Positions 42,921-52,219 are shown, counted from the first letter of the stretch. The stretch is 64,000 bases of DNA from Paenibacillus phyllosphaerae (GCF_014192105.1 NZ_JACHXK010000003.1:124001-188000), one strand, 5' to 3'. Numbers and translations are program-made. Notes: a model not told the origin generated them from the letters alone.

Positions 42921-43739
42921 ATGGCCAATTTAATCGTGACGCCACAATCGGTACCCGGCGAAGACGGCAGCGTCCTTAAGATAACGCCGGAGTCCGCAGG
43001 CTGGGATTATGTCGGATTCGAAGTGTTCAAGCTGACTGCGGGCCAGACGCTGAGCCGGGCAACGGGAGATCAGGAAGCGTGCCTTGTGCTGGTTAGCGGC
43101 AAAGCGGACCTCTCGACGAACGAGAGCAGCTGGAGCGGCATCGGCGAGCGGATGAACGTATTCGAGCAGATTCCTCCGTACTCGGTCTATGTACCAAGCG
43201 GAGACAGCTACACCGTGACGGCGCTGACGGAGCTGGAGTTGGCTGTATGCTTGGCTCCGGGCAGAGGCGGTCGCCAGGCACGCCTGATCGCTCCGCAACA
43301 GGTTGGCGTCGAGCATCGGGGCAGCGGCAATATGGCTCGTCTGGTGCACAATATTCTGCCCGAGAGCGAACCGGCGGACAGCCTGCTCGTCGTCGAGGTA
43401 TTCACGCCAGGCGGTCATTGGTCGAGTTACCCGCCGCATAAGCATGACCGCGACTGCCTGCCGGAAGAATCGCTGCTGGAAGAAACGTACTATTACCACA
43501 CGAATCCGGTGCAGGGCTTCGCGATTCAGCGCGTCTACACGGATGACCGGTCGCTCGACGAGACGCTGACCGTAGGCGACAGCCAAGCGGTACTGGTGCC
43601 TAAAGGTTACCATCCGGTATCGGCGCCGCCAGGCTACGACGTCTACTACTTGAACGTCATGGCGGGTCCGACCCGGACGTGGAAGTTCTACAACGACCCG
43701 GCACACGCGTGGCTCATGCCGCCGCAGCCGGTTAAGTAA
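42921..43739 (+). CDS. iolB: 5-deoxy-glucuronate isomerase
   Basis: A 272-residue bicupin that converts 5-deoxy-glucuronate to 2-deoxy-5-keto-gluconate, between IolD and IolC. N-terminal ITPESAGWDYVGFEVFKLTAGQTL; second cupin PGGHWSSYPPHKHDRDCLPEESLLEETYYYHTNPVQGFAIQRVYTD with the HKH and Glu metal ligands; VLVPKGYHPVSAPPGYDVYYLNVMAGPTRTWKF near the C-terminus. ATG 42921, 25 nt after iolG; the ribosome site (GGAACGGAG) is somewhat far. A strong terminator follows, ending the operon. Confidence 0.94.
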   Translation: MANLIVTPQSVPGEDGSVLKITPESAGWDYVGFEVFKLTAGQTLSRATGDQEACLVLVSGKADLSTNESSWSGIGERMNVFEQIPPYSVYVPSGDSYTVTALTELELAVCLAPGRGGRQARLIAPQQVGVEHRGSGNMARLVHNILPESEPADSLLVVEVFTPGGHWSSYPPHKHDRDCLPEESLLEETYYYHTNPVQGFAIQRVYTDDRSLDETLTVGDSQAVLVPKGYHPVSAPPGYDVYYLNVMAGPTRTWKFYNDPAHAWLMPPQPVK

Positions 43740-43747
43740 TACCTAGA

Positions 43748-43789
43748 AGACATCTACCCCTTTACAACAATAGGGGTGGATGTCTTTTT
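43748..43789 (+). terminator. terminator of the iol operon
   Basis: AGACATCTACCCCT (43748-43761) and AGGGGTGGATGTCT (43772-43785) form a long stem, followed by five Ts. Confidence 0.95.
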
Positions 43790-43939
43790 CTATTGCCCGC
43801 CTCTAGTCTAGCTCAAGTGCAGTCTGGAGATGGAGGTTTACATTATTTTACAGTAATATAATCAACTCGTTATCACTTGAGTTACGTTCCTTGCAGGGGA
43901 TTTCATTCCAATCTTGACCATTTGAAGGAGGAATGCGAT

Positions 43940-44644
43940 GTGAACGAGTTCATCGAGTTTCGAAAGGTAACGAAGCAATATACGATTGGCGAAGTGCCGG
44001 TCACGGCGCTGGACGGGATTGATTTCACTCTAACCAAAGGCGAATTCGTCGTGATCCTCGGCGCAAGCGGTGCCGGTAAAAGCACGATTCTGAACATCCT
44101 TGGCGGAATGGATACGGCCACCTCGGGCCAAATCATCGTCGGTGGTCAGGACATTACAAGATGGAACGACAAACAATTAACGCAGTATCGCGCTGAGCAG
44201 GTTGGCTTCGTGTTTCAATTTTATAACCTGATTCCGAACTTAACCGCGCTGGAGAATGTGGAATTTGCCGCGGAGGTGTGTAGAAACCATCTTGACCCCA
44301 GGGAAATTATGGACCGTGTCGGTCTAAAGGAGAGAATCAACCATTTTCCATCCCAGCTCTCCGGCGGCGAACAGCAGCGCGTCGCGATTGCAAGAGCGGT
44401 TGCCAAGAATCCCTTGCTGCTGCTGTGTGACGAACCGACCGGCGCGCTGGATGATCGGACGGGCAAGGCGGTATTGAAGCTTTTGGAAGAGCTGAACAAG
44501 CAATTGAACACCTGCATCGTCTTGGTGACGCATAACGCCGCGATTGCGCCAATGGCTGACACCATCATCAAGGTGAAGAGCGGAAAGATTGAACGCATAA
44601 CGAGGAATGACAGGAAGTTAAGCGTTGAAGGGATCGAGTGGTGA
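43940..44644 (+). CDS. ABC transporter ATP-binding protein, MacB/LolD type
   Basis: A 234-residue ATPase with Walker A GASGAGKST, signature LSGGEQQRVAIARA, Walker B LLLLCDEPTGALD and the H-loop VTHNA. VFQFYNLIPNLTALENVEFA is the typical Q-loop region of the MacB/LolD/FtsE group. Start GTG 43940 behind AAGGAGGAATG (7-nt spacing); the frame extends upstream to 43877 but is not conserved. It overlaps the permease at 44641. It powers a mechanotransmission-type exporter or extruder rather than an importer. Confidence 0.92.
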   Translation: MNEFIEFRKVTKQYTIGEVPVTALDGIDFTLTKGEFVVILGASGAGKSTILNILGGMDTATSGQIIVGGQDITRWNDKQLTQYRAEQVGFVFQFYNLIPNLTALENVEFAAEVCRNHLDPREIMDRVGLKERINHFPSQLSGGEQQRVAIARAVAKNPLLLLCDEPTGALDDRTGKAVLKLLEELNKQLNTCIVLVTHNAAIAPMADTIIKVKSGKIERITRNDRKLSVEGIEW

Positions 44645-46971
44645 GTATGAAGTTATTACTGAAATTAACAAGGAGCATGAAGCAATCGATCGGGCAATGG
44701 ATCGCGTTGGTATTGGTCGTTGCCGTAGGAGCATTCTTCTATGCAGGGCTGAGCACCTACAGCAATCAACTTCGCGATTATACGCACGCCTATTTTGAGA
44801 AACATCATCTAAGCGATCTTCATGTCTACTACAGTAAGATTACGAAAGACGAGGCCGCGTTGTTAAGCAAGATTGACGGCGTGCAGCGAATAGAAGGGCG
44901 ATATACCTTTGAGACGACGCAATCCTTTGAAGAGGACCAAGCTGCCTTAACGATTCATTCCATTCCTGAACCCAATACGATCAATACGCCTTCATTAACG
45001 GAAGGGAGGATCCCGTCACATGCGGGAGAGCTCTTGTTAGATGCCCATTATGCGCAGGAACATGGTTATCACGTTGGCGATCCAATCCGGCTGACTATGA
45101 ATAAACATGAGTCAACTTTCATCATCAGCGGCTTGGGCGAGAATGTGGAATACGCCAAGAAGAATGAAATACAGGACCATCGAACGGAAGGATTCGCTTA
45201 TACGACCGAAGACACGGCAGCTGACATCGCAGGCGGCCCGTTCTATAACGAGTTATTGGTAGAAGCACGGGAGGGCTACGATATCGGCCGATTAGGTCAA
45301 GCGATCGAGCAGCAGTCTGCGCACCTTCCTTGTATGAACCAAGTCAGCAAAGAACGGACGTTCAGCTATTCGCAGCTTAGCCAGACGATTTACAATAATA
45401 AGCTGATGAGCAGCGTAATTCCGTTGCTTCTTTTTGCCATTGCAGCCATCATTCTTTATCTGGCGATGTCGAGACTCATCGATTCGGAGCGGCATCAAAT
45501 CGGCGTGATGAAGGCGCTTGGCGTCAAGAATCGCAGCATTATGTTTCATTACATGGGATATCCGTTGCTGATTGGCATTGTCGGCTCTATTCTTGGTTGC
45601 GTGCTAGCCAATTGGATCTTTATTCCTTTCGTCACGACGTCGAATGCAAGGGCTTACGCCTTGCCAGGCATTACGTTCTCGATATCCTTGATCTCCTTCC
45701 TTCCTCCTATTCTGATCTCCAGCAGTTTCGGCATGCTGGCCTGTTATTTAAGCGGCAGAAGAATCGTGAGCGAACGCGCGGCACAAGCCATGCACCCCAA
45801 ACCGCCCAAGAAGTCGAAGAAGCTGCTGATCGAGCGAGTACCTTGGATCTGGCAGCGCCTTCCCTACACGTATAAGCTCATTAGTCGCAATATGATGTTG
45901 AATAAGCCCAGAGCGCTGGCGAGTTCCATCGGTGTCATTGCAAGTACAGCGCTGCTGATCACCGCATTCGGCACGCAGAACGCGTTGCTTCAAGTAGCGA
46001 GACAAGCGGAAGAAGTCTACTCCTACGATCTGAAAGTCGATTACAAGCCAGGTGCGCCGACGCAATCGGTGGTCATCCCTCCCGGCGTACAGCACAGCTA
46101 TTGGTTATCCAGCTACCCGGTTGCCTTCGTTCAAGGGGATGAACTGGAGAACGCCACCTTGACCGTTACTGAGCCAGGGAATCGACTCATCCATTTCTTT
46201 GACCGCGATGGCCAATTATTGAATTTAGACGATAGCGGAGTGCTGGTTCCTCAATCCTATGCGGACAAATATAACATCGAAGAAGGCGATACCATCCATC
46301 TTCAATTTGAAACAACGGAGATGAGGCATAAGACTGTCGCGATGAAGGTGATCCAGCTGACTTCGCAGTACTCAAGCCCGGCATTTTATTGCACGCCGGC
46401 TTATCTGGAAGGTTTGGGCATCGATTATCGCCCCGCCTCGCTTGTCGTTCAAGCAGAGCAAGGGGCAGACCTGAACACCATTCGTAATGTCTTCGAGCAA
46501 GACGAACGGGTCGCTGGGTTAGCAGATCGGCAGGATCTCAAGGAATCCGCACAATATATCGTTCAGCAAAATCAGTTTGTTTTTGTGCTATTTATCCTAT
46601 GTGCAGCCATCCTCTCCTTCGGGGCCATGTATACGATTTCATCGATCAACATCTATGAAAGGAACCGTGAGCTTGCGACGCTTAAAGTATTGGGCTATCC
46701 CAAAAACAAAATATACCGGCTCATTTTCCTGGAAAATATCATATTGACCACCTTTGCCATTCTTGTGGCCCTCCCCGTCGGCAGCTATGCGTATACGTTC
46801 GTCATCCAGGCCCTGTCGAGTTCCCATCAGCAAATTCCGAATCAATTGAATGAATGGATGCTGCTGCTATCGGTTATTGTCGCCTACGCCCTTACCTTCC
46901 TATCTAACGTCTTGCTGCGAAGAAAAGTAACTGGCATCCATATGCTGGCGGCGTTAAAAGGATTCGAATAG
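44641..46971 (+). CDS. FtsX/MacB-type ABC transporter permease
   Basis: A 776-residue permease with two FtsX-like units. Membrane helix 1 (about 16-37) is followed by a large extracytoplasmic domain (~40-250, MacB periplasmic-core type), three helices (about 260-380), a further helix near 420 (SSIGVIASTALLITAF), a second outer domain and three C-terminal helices (about 635-765). ERNRELATLKVLGYPKNKIYRLIFLENI is the usual FtsX cytoplasmic motif, and SERHQIGVMKALGVKNRSIM its first-half counterpart. GTG 44641 overlaps the ATPase stop (GTGA); GTG 44638 and ATG 44647 are alternatives. Likely export of a peptide or lipid, or cell-envelope stress function; no sensor pair is adjacent. Confidence 0.88.
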   Translation: MSMKLLLKLTRSMKQSIGQWIALVLVVAVGAFFYAGLSTYSNQLRDYTHAYFEKHHLSDLHVYYSKITKDEAALLSKIDGVQRIEGRYTFETTQSFEEDQAALTIHSIPEPNTINTPSLTEGRIPSHAGELLLDAHYAQEHGYHVGDPIRLTMNKHESTFIISGLGENVEYAKKNEIQDHRTEGFAYTTEDTAADIAGGPFYNELLVEAREGYDIGRLGQAIEQQSAHLPCMNQVSKERTFSYSQLSQTIYNNKLMSSVIPLLLFAIAAIILYLAMSRLIDSERHQIGVMKALGVKNRSIMFHYMGYPLLIGIVGSILGCVLANWIFIPFVTTSNARAYALPGITFSISLISFLPPILISSSFGMLACYLSGRRIVSERAAQAMHPKPPKKSKKLLIERVPWIWQRLPYTYKLISRNMMLNKPRALASSIGVIASTALLITAFGTQNALLQVARQAEEVYSYDLKVDYKPGAPTQSVVIPPGVQHSYWLSSYPVAFVQGDELENATLTVTEPGNRLIHFFDRDGQLLNLDDSGVLVPQSYADKYNIEEGDTIHLQFETTEMRHKTVAMKVIQLTSQYSSPAFYCTPAYLEGLGIDYRPASLVVQAEQGADLNTIRNVFEQDERVAGLADRQDLKESAQYIVQQNQFVFVLFILCAAILSFGAMYTISSINIYERNRELATLKVLGYPKNKIYRLIFLENIILTTFAILVALPVGSYAYTFVIQALSSSHQQIPNQLNEWMLLLSVIVAYALTFLSNVLLRRKVTGIHMLAALKGFE

Positions 46972-46973
46972 GC

Positions 46974-47014
46974 AAAAAAGCTGTTGCCGGTACTCCGCCG
47001 ACAACAGCTTTTTT
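46974..47014. terminator. bidirectional terminator between the ABC permease and gdhA
   Basis: AAAAAAGCTGTTG (46974-46986) and CAACAGCTTTTTT (47002-47014): GC-rich stem flanked by A and T runs, so it ends both converging transcripts. Confidence 0.93.
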
Positions 47015-47042
47015 GTTCATCCTATTAAGGATAGCTCGTACG

Positions 47043-48431
47043 TTACACGCCTTGCGCGATCATGGCATTGGCGACTTTGACGAATCCGGCAATATTGGCC
47101 CCGATAACCAGGTTGCCCGGGACGCCGTATTGTTCCGAAGCGCTCATACACTCGTTATAGATATTGCTCATGATTTGTTGCAGTTTGGCATCGACTTCTT
47201 CCATCGTCCAAGACAGCCGAGCGCTATTCTGCGCCATTTCGAGCGCCGAGACGGACACGCCGCCCGCGTTGGCCGCTTTGGCCGGAGCGAACAAGACGCG
47301 GTTCTCCAAGAAGACATCTATAGCCTCCAAGGTAGAAGGCATGTTGGCGCCTTCGCCGACGGCTTTGACGCCGTTCTTAACGAGCAATTCAGCCGCGGCT
47401 TTATCGATTTCGTTCTGCGTGGCGCATGGCAGCGCGATATCGCAAGGAATCGTCCAGATTCCGGAACAGCCCGCCACGTAGACGGCATCCGGATGTTCGA
47501 GCACATAATCATCGCATCTGCGGTTCTCGACTTCTTTGAGCCGTTTGATCGTATCGAGGTTAATGCCGGCCTCATGATAGATATAGCCGCTGGAATCGCT
47601 GCATGCCACGACCTTGGCGCCTAATTGCATCGCTTTTTCCATGGCGTAGATCGAGACGTTCCCTGATCCCGATACGACGACGCGGCTGCCGTCGAAGCAG
47701 GATTCCGCATTCCGAAGCATCTGTTCGACGAAGTATACCGCCCCGTAACCGGTAGCTTCTTTACGGCCCAGGCTTCCTCCGTAACCAATGCCTTTGCCGG
47801 TTAATACGCCTGCTTCGTACGCGCCGACAAGACGTTTGTAGTGGCCGAACATGTAGCCGATTTCTCTGGCTCCGACACCGATGTCGCCGGCTGGAACGTC
47901 CGTGTCCGGTCCGATATGTTTCGACAGTTCGGTCATGAAGCTTTGGCAGAAGCGCATGATTTCCAAGTCCGATTTGCCTTTCGGATCAAAATCGGAACCG
48001 CCTTTGCCGCCGCCGATCGCCTGACCGGTTAACGAATTTTTGAAAATTTGTTCAAAGCCCAAAAACTTGATGATGCTCGCGTTCACCGTAGGGTGGAAGC
48101 GCAAGCCGCCCTTGTACGGTCCGATCGCGTTGCTGAATTGAACGCGGTATCCGCGGTTCACCTGCACCGTTCCTTGGTCATCGGTCCACGGCACGCGGAA
48201 ATAAATAAGCCGGTCCGGTTCTACCAGCCGGTCCAGGACGGCATGCTTCACGTATTGCGGATTGCGGGCAATGACGGGAATCAAGGAGATCAGCACTTCT
48301 TTGACCGCTTGATGGAACTCGGTTTCATTCGGATTTCGCTTCTGGACAATCTTGAATACGTCATTGACGTATTGCTGCGCCTGCTCAGCCTGCTGCGTGC
48401 GCACTTGTTCAATTTCTTCGACTAAACTCAT
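47043..48431 (-). CDS. gdhA: NADP-specific glutamate dehydrogenase
   Basis: A 462-residue hexameric-type glutamate dehydrogenase that aminates 2-oxoglutarate with ammonium and NADPH. VQVNRGYRVQFSNAIGPYKGGLRFHPTVN, IGGGKGGSDFDPKGKSDLEIMRFCQSFMTEL (catalytic Lys), DVPAGDIGVGAREIGYMFGHYKRL and the Rossmann motif GSGNVSIYAMEKA are seen; length and the FDPKGKS segment fit the biosynthetic NADP type. Start ATG at 48431 (minus strand) with GAAGGAAG upstream; the frame extends further but the extension is not family-like. Divergent from a GltC-like regulator across 149 nt, which suggests its expression follows nitrogen or 2-oxoglutarate status. Confidence 0.94.
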   Translation of the reverse strand: MSLVEEIEQVRTQQAEQAQQYVNDVFKIVQKRNPNETEFHQAVKEVLISLIPVIARNPQYVKHAVLDRLVEPDRLIYFRVPWTDDQGTVQVNRGYRVQFSNAIGPYKGGLRFHPTVNASIIKFLGFEQIFKNSLTGQAIGGGKGGSDFDPKGKSDLEIMRFCQSFMTELSKHIGPDTDVPAGDIGVGAREIGYMFGHYKRLVGAYEAGVLTGKGIGYGGSLGRKEATGYGAVYFVEQMLRNAESCFDGSRVVVSGSGNVSIYAMEKAMQLGAKVVACSDSSGYIYHEAGINLDTIKRLKEVENRRCDDYVLEHPDAVYVAGCSGIWTIPCDIALPCATQNEIDKAAAELLVKNGVKAVGEGANMPSTLEAIDVFLENRVLFAPAKAANAGGVSVSALEMAQNSARLSWTMEEVDAKLQQIMSNIYNECMSASEQYGVPGNLVIGANIAGFVKVANAMIAQGV

Positions 48432-48580
48432 GGGTACACTTCCTTCTTCGATGTGAGTTTCCGCTTGTCTATTCCTCTTTATCCGATCGTAGTTTAATAT
48501 TAAATTCAAATAATTCATCGCAACAATATTCATATCAGATAAAGTTAATGCGTTTTGCGCATGAAGGAAGGGGGATCCTC
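48432..48580. promoter_or_regulatory. divergent promoter region gdhA / gltC-like gene
   Basis: 149 AT-rich nucleotides between the two starts. They hold the perfect palindrome TTTAATATTAAA (48493-48504), an A/T-rich T-N11-A-like site of the sort bound by LysR regulators. Which promoter it serves cannot be decided by eye. Confidence 0.45.
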
Positions 48581-49477
48581 TTGGAAATTAGACAAATGCG
48601 TTACTTCATCGAGGTCGCCAAACGAGAGCATGTGACCGACGCGGCTAACGCCCTCCACGTTGCGCAATCTTCCGTCAGCAGGCAGCTCGTTCAGCTGGAG
48701 AGCGAGCTGGGGGTAGATCTGTTTATCCGCAAAGGACGGCGAGTGAAGTTAACGCCGATCGGGAAGATTTTGCTGGCGCGCGTGGAACAGGTAATGAACA
48801 TGATCGGAGAAGCCGAACGGGAAGTGAAGGAATATTTGGATCCGGAGAAGGGCGTCGTCCGCGTTGCGTTCCCGATCAGTCTGGCCGCGCATGTGCTGCC
48901 GACCGCGATTTATGCTTTTCGCAAACGATATCCGGAAGCGAAATTCCAGATGAAACAAGCCCTATACCGGGACTTGATTGACGGCGTCATCAATGGCGAG
49001 TTCAATCTGGCTTTGATTGCCCCCCTGCCCGAGGAAGATAAACAAATTCAATCCAAAGTGTTATTCACGGAACGGATTGTCGCACTCTTACCTCTCCAGC
49101 ACCGGCTGGCTAACCGAACATCGATCCAACTGTCGGAGATGCAAGAAGAGGCTTTCGTCACGCTGCCTGAAGGGACGATTTTCCGGAAAATCGTGATGCA
49201 CGCTTGCAGTGAGATCGGGTTCGTTCCCCATATTGCCTTCGAAGGGGATGATATCGATGCCTTGAAGGGACTGGTCTCGGCAGGACTCGGCGTTGCGCTC
49301 ATGCCCGAGGTCACCTTGATCGACAACATCCCGCATTCCACGGTGAAGATTCCGCTCGTCGATCCCGAGGTCACCCGGACCGTAGGGGTCATTTGTCCGA
49401 CACAGCGAAAATTGCTTCCGACGGAGCAATTATTCTATCGTTTTCTTTCGGAATTTTTTGCATCGGCCGATCGTTAA
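48581..49477 (+). CDS. LysR-family regulator, GltC-like
   Basis: A 298-residue LysR regulator. The N-terminal HTH, LEIRQMRYFIEVAKREHVTDAANALHVAQSSVSRQLVQLESELGVDLFIRKGRRVKLTPIG, follows Bacillus GltC closely. The C-terminal effector domain includes AFPISLAAHVLPTAIYAFRKRYPEAKF and LVSAGLGVALMPEVTL. GltC controls glutamate synthase genes in B. subtilis according to 2-oxoglutarate and glutamate; here the target is more likely the divergent gdhA. Start TTG 48581 with GAAGGGGG upstream gives M-E-I-R-Q as in GltC; ATG 48548 would add 11 residues. Confidence 0.88.
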   Translation: MEIRQMRYFIEVAKREHVTDAANALHVAQSSVSRQLVQLESELGVDLFIRKGRRVKLTPIGKILLARVEQVMNMIGEAEREVKEYLDPEKGVVRVAFPISLAAHVLPTAIYAFRKRYPEAKFQMKQALYRDLIDGVINGEFNLALIAPLPEEDKQIQSKVLFTERIVALLPLQHRLANRTSIQLSEMQEEAFVTLPEGTIFRKIVMHACSEIGFVPHIAFEGDDIDALKGLVSAGLGVALMPEVTLIDNIPHSTVKIPLVDPEVTRTVGVICPTQRKLLPTEQLFYRFLSEFFASADR

Positions 49478-49665
49478 GCTGACATGCTCTTTATGCGCTG
49501 CAGGGGGAGAAGACGGCTTTCCGTTCACTCAAGCGCGGGGAAAAACGCCTTAACGATCCCGCAAATGGCTCCCGTGCGGAAAAAAGTGTACTTCCCGAAA
49601 AAATCCAATTGCGTATAACGGCAAGTGCATTTATTCTCATGGAAAATCGAGAGGAGGCACGAATC

Positions 49666-50934
49666 ATGAATACCCCTGTATTGGCGAGGCCTACCCGCCA
49701 GCAGCTTGCCTGGCAGGACTTGGAGCTAGGCATGTTCTGCCATTTTGGACTGAACACCTACCATAACCGGGAATGGGGCGACGGGAGCGATTCACCGGCG
49801 GTTTTCAATCCGAGCATGCTCGATGCCGCGCAATGGGTGAAGACGGCCAAGCGGGCAGGCATGAACTACTTGATGCTGACCGCCAAGCACCATGACGGAT
49901 TCTGCTTATGGCCGACGAAGACCACCGATTATTCGGTCAAGTCCAGCCCGTGGAAGAACGGGCGGGGCGATGTCGTGCGCGAATGCGCGGAGGCTTGCCG
50001 TGCAGAGGGAATGAAGTTCGGCATCTACCTCTCGCCATGGGATCGTCACGACCCCCGATATCCGGACCCGCAAGCCTACGACGACGTTTACTGTACGCAA
50101 TTGACCGAGCTTCTTACCGGTTATGGTCCTTTGGTGGAAATTTGGTTCGACGGTGCTGGCTCGGAAGGTCGACAGTATGATTGGCCGCGAATTATGAGCC
50201 TTGTGAGGGAGCACCAACCGGACGCCATGGTGTTCAATATGGGGGCGCCGACGGTGCGCTGGGTCGGGAACGAAGAAGGCGTCGCGCCTTATCCATGCTG
50301 GAATACGTCCGAAGCCGCGCGCGTCAGCATGTTCACCAATGAGATGACGGCTTGGCTGCCGGAGACGCCGGCCTGGGTGCCCGCGGAATGTCCGGTCCCG
50401 ATCCGGGGCAACCACTGGTTCTGGCACCCGAACGATCAAGTGCCGCTCCGCACGGTCGAAGAGCTGACGGATATGTACAGACGCAGTGTCGGTCATGGAG
50501 CCACCTTGCTGCTGAACCTGGCACCGGACGACCGTGGATTGCTGCCGGACGAGGAAATTGCCCGGGCAATTGAATTCGGCGATGAAGTCAGGCGGAGGTT
50601 CACAGGCCCGCCGATTGCCGAAACCAAAGGCACCGGCCATCAGCTTATCATCCAGCTGGCGGAGGAGACGCTAATCGACCAAATCATTCTGATGGAACAG
50701 CTCGAACACGGAGAGCGTGTGCACGAATACGTCCTTGAAGCGGAGATTGACGGCCAGTGGGCCACGATTGCCGCGGGCAGCGCGATCGGCCATAAGAAGA
50801 TCGATACGTTCGATCCGATTGGCGCCAGGCAGATACGCTTGCGCATTACGAAAAGCGCGGACGTACCGCAGATTCGTTCGTTTGCCATACACTGCGTTAG
50901 CATCGATGCATTCAAGGGGGCGAACGAAAATTGA
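49666..50934 (+). CDS. GH29 alpha-L-fucosidase, cytoplasmic
   Basis: A 422-residue GH29 enzyme releasing terminal L-fucose with retention. Seen are WQDLELGMFCHFGLNTYHNREWG, GMNYLMLTAKHHDGFCLWPTKTTDYSVKSSPW, GIYLSPWDRHDPRYP and the nucleophile Asp162 in VEIWFDGAGSEG. A C-terminal jelly-roll-like part (about 325-415) has IDQIILMEQLEHGERVHEYVLEA and ARQIRLRITKSADVPQIRSFAIH. No signal peptide, so it acts on imported oligosaccharides. Start ATG 49666 behind GAGAGGAGG. The stop overlaps the next start (TTGA at 50931). Confidence 0.92.
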   Translation: MNTPVLARPTRQQLAWQDLELGMFCHFGLNTYHNREWGDGSDSPAVFNPSMLDAAQWVKTAKRAGMNYLMLTAKHHDGFCLWPTKTTDYSVKSSPWKNGRGDVVRECAEACRAEGMKFGIYLSPWDRHDPRYPDPQAYDDVYCTQLTELLTGYGPLVEIWFDGAGSEGRQYDWPRIMSLVREHQPDAMVFNMGAPTVRWVGNEEGVAPYPCWNTSEAARVSMFTNEMTAWLPETPAWVPAECPVPIRGNHWFWHPNDQVPLRTVEELTDMYRRSVGHGATLLLNLAPDDRGLLPDEEIARAIEFGDEVRRRFTGPPIAETKGTGHQLIIQLAEETLIDQIILMEQLEHGERVHEYVLEAEIDGQWATIAAGSAIGHKKIDTFDPIGARQIRLRITKSADVPQIRSFAIHCVSIDAFKGANEN

Positions 50935-51944
50935 AGGTCAGCGTATTCGCGAAGCAATACAGTTTCGAGGATGAAAGGCCGTTCCCGAGCTGCCACGCTT
51001 CCACGCTCGTCGTCTTGCCGGGCGGGAAGGTGCTGGCTGCCTGGTTCGGCGGCGCTTACGAGAAGGCAAGCGATGTCGCGATCTGGATGTCGCACCGCCA
51101 TGAAGGGAACTGGTCGAAGCCCTATAAGATAGCGGATGAGGAAGGCGTGGCACATTGGAATCCGGTACTCTACGCGGAAGGGGAGCGTGTTTGGCTGTTC
51201 TACAAGGTCGGCGTTGAGATTCCCGCCTGGCATACGCGGATCATGCAATCCGAAGACGGCGGGCGAACATGGACGGCGCCGCGCGAGCTCGTTCCTGGCG
51301 ATATCGGCGGACGCGGACCCGTACGCAACAAGCCGATCCGGCTTCAAGATGGCACATGGATCGCGCCAGCTTCCGTGGAACGGCGCCTTGCAGATGAGCC
51401 GGGCAAAGAAATCTGGGAAGCGTTCGTCGACAGAAGCCCTGATGAAGGCCGGACGTGGATGCGCAGCGAAATGGTGCCGATGGACGATCGCTCGTTGGTC
51501 GGAACCGAACATGGACCTTCCAAGGGACTCATTCAGCCGACGCTATGGACGAGCGGCGGCTCGCGTGTCCATATGCTGCTGCGGAGCACCGAAGGTTTCA
51601 TTTACCGCAGCGATTCGGAAGATTCAGGTCTTACGTGGGGGATGGCTTATAGGACGGTGCTGCCGAACAATAACAGCGGGATCGATGCCGTCTTGACGGA
51701 CAGCGGCCTGCTCGCGCTCGTCTTTAACCCGATCAGCGGATATACGACCGATTCGCCGCGAACCCCGCTTGCCGTCTGCTTTTCATCCGATAACGGGATG
51801 ACGTGGGGCGAGGAATTCGTGCTGGAAGATGAGCCGGGCGAATATTCCTATCCGGCTGTTATCGCTTGCGGCGATGAGCTGTTGATTACATACACTTGGC
51901 GACGGGAACGGATCGCTTTCTACCATCTGAAGCTTACGCGCTGA
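50931..51944 (+). CDS. sialidase-superfamily (BNR repeat) protein, cytoplasmic
   Basis: A 337-residue six-bladed propeller type protein with four Asp boxes: SEDGGRTW, SPDEGRTW, SEDSGLTW and SSDNGMTW. The opening FPSCHASTLVVLPGGKVLAAWFGGAYEKASDVAIWMS and GLIQPTLW...MLLRSTEGFIYRSDSEDSG fit the neuraminidase-like superfamily, but I cannot see the full arginine triad and FRIP motif of GH33 sialidases, so the substrate may be another glycan. No signal peptide. Start TTG 50931 overlaps the fucosidase stop, with AGGGGGCG upstream. Translational coupling to GH29 suggests both act on the same imported glycan. Confidence 0.82.
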   Translation: MKVSVFAKQYSFEDERPFPSCHASTLVVLPGGKVLAAWFGGAYEKASDVAIWMSHRHEGNWSKPYKIADEEGVAHWNPVLYAEGERVWLFYKVGVEIPAWHTRIMQSEDGGRTWTAPRELVPGDIGGRGPVRNKPIRLQDGTWIAPASVERRLADEPGKEIWEAFVDRSPDEGRTWMRSEMVPMDDRSLVGTEHGPSKGLIQPTLWTSGGSRVHMLLRSTEGFIYRSDSEDSGLTWGMAYRTVLPNNNSGIDAVLTDSGLLALVFNPISGYTTDSPRTPLAVCFSSDNGMTWGEEFVLEDEPGEYSYPAVIACGDELLITYTWRRERIAFYHLKLTR

Positions 51945-52120
51945 ACAACGGGCATGCAGAGATAGGACTTGTTGCCCAAATAGTCGCTTCTTAAGCAGGA
52001 AATACGTAAAATCGTTGAATTTCCATCCCTTTACCGCTAACATGGAAGTATAGTGTAACAGAAGCTGACGCCTGTCGGCTTCTGTTTGGAACCTTATACG
52101 TACGAAGTTCATGGTATTCT

Positions 52121-52187
52121 GTAGCCTGGCATTCTTCGGAATGAAACTCGCATCGCCGCTTAAAGCACTGCGTTAACCGTTTCACCT
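52121..52187 (+). repeat. hairpin repeat family II, copy B
   Basis: ATTCTTCGGAATGAAACTCG, then the core ATCGCCG, ending in AACCGTTTCACCT: same outer arms and layout as the array at 35929, with a different inner loop. It ends 33 nt before the second AraC-type regulator start, so it lies in that gene's leader or promoter. Confidence 0.7.
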
Positions 52188-52219
52188 AACAAACATGCGA
52201 ACGGGAAAGGGAGGTGCCT

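Noticed and set aside
43940-46971. Exporter or immunity transporter of the lanthipeptide
   Set aside because: The ABC pair is 23 kb away, beyond the iol operon and its terminator, and is of the MacB/FtsX type without a peptidase domain; nothing in the sequence connects it to the lan locus.
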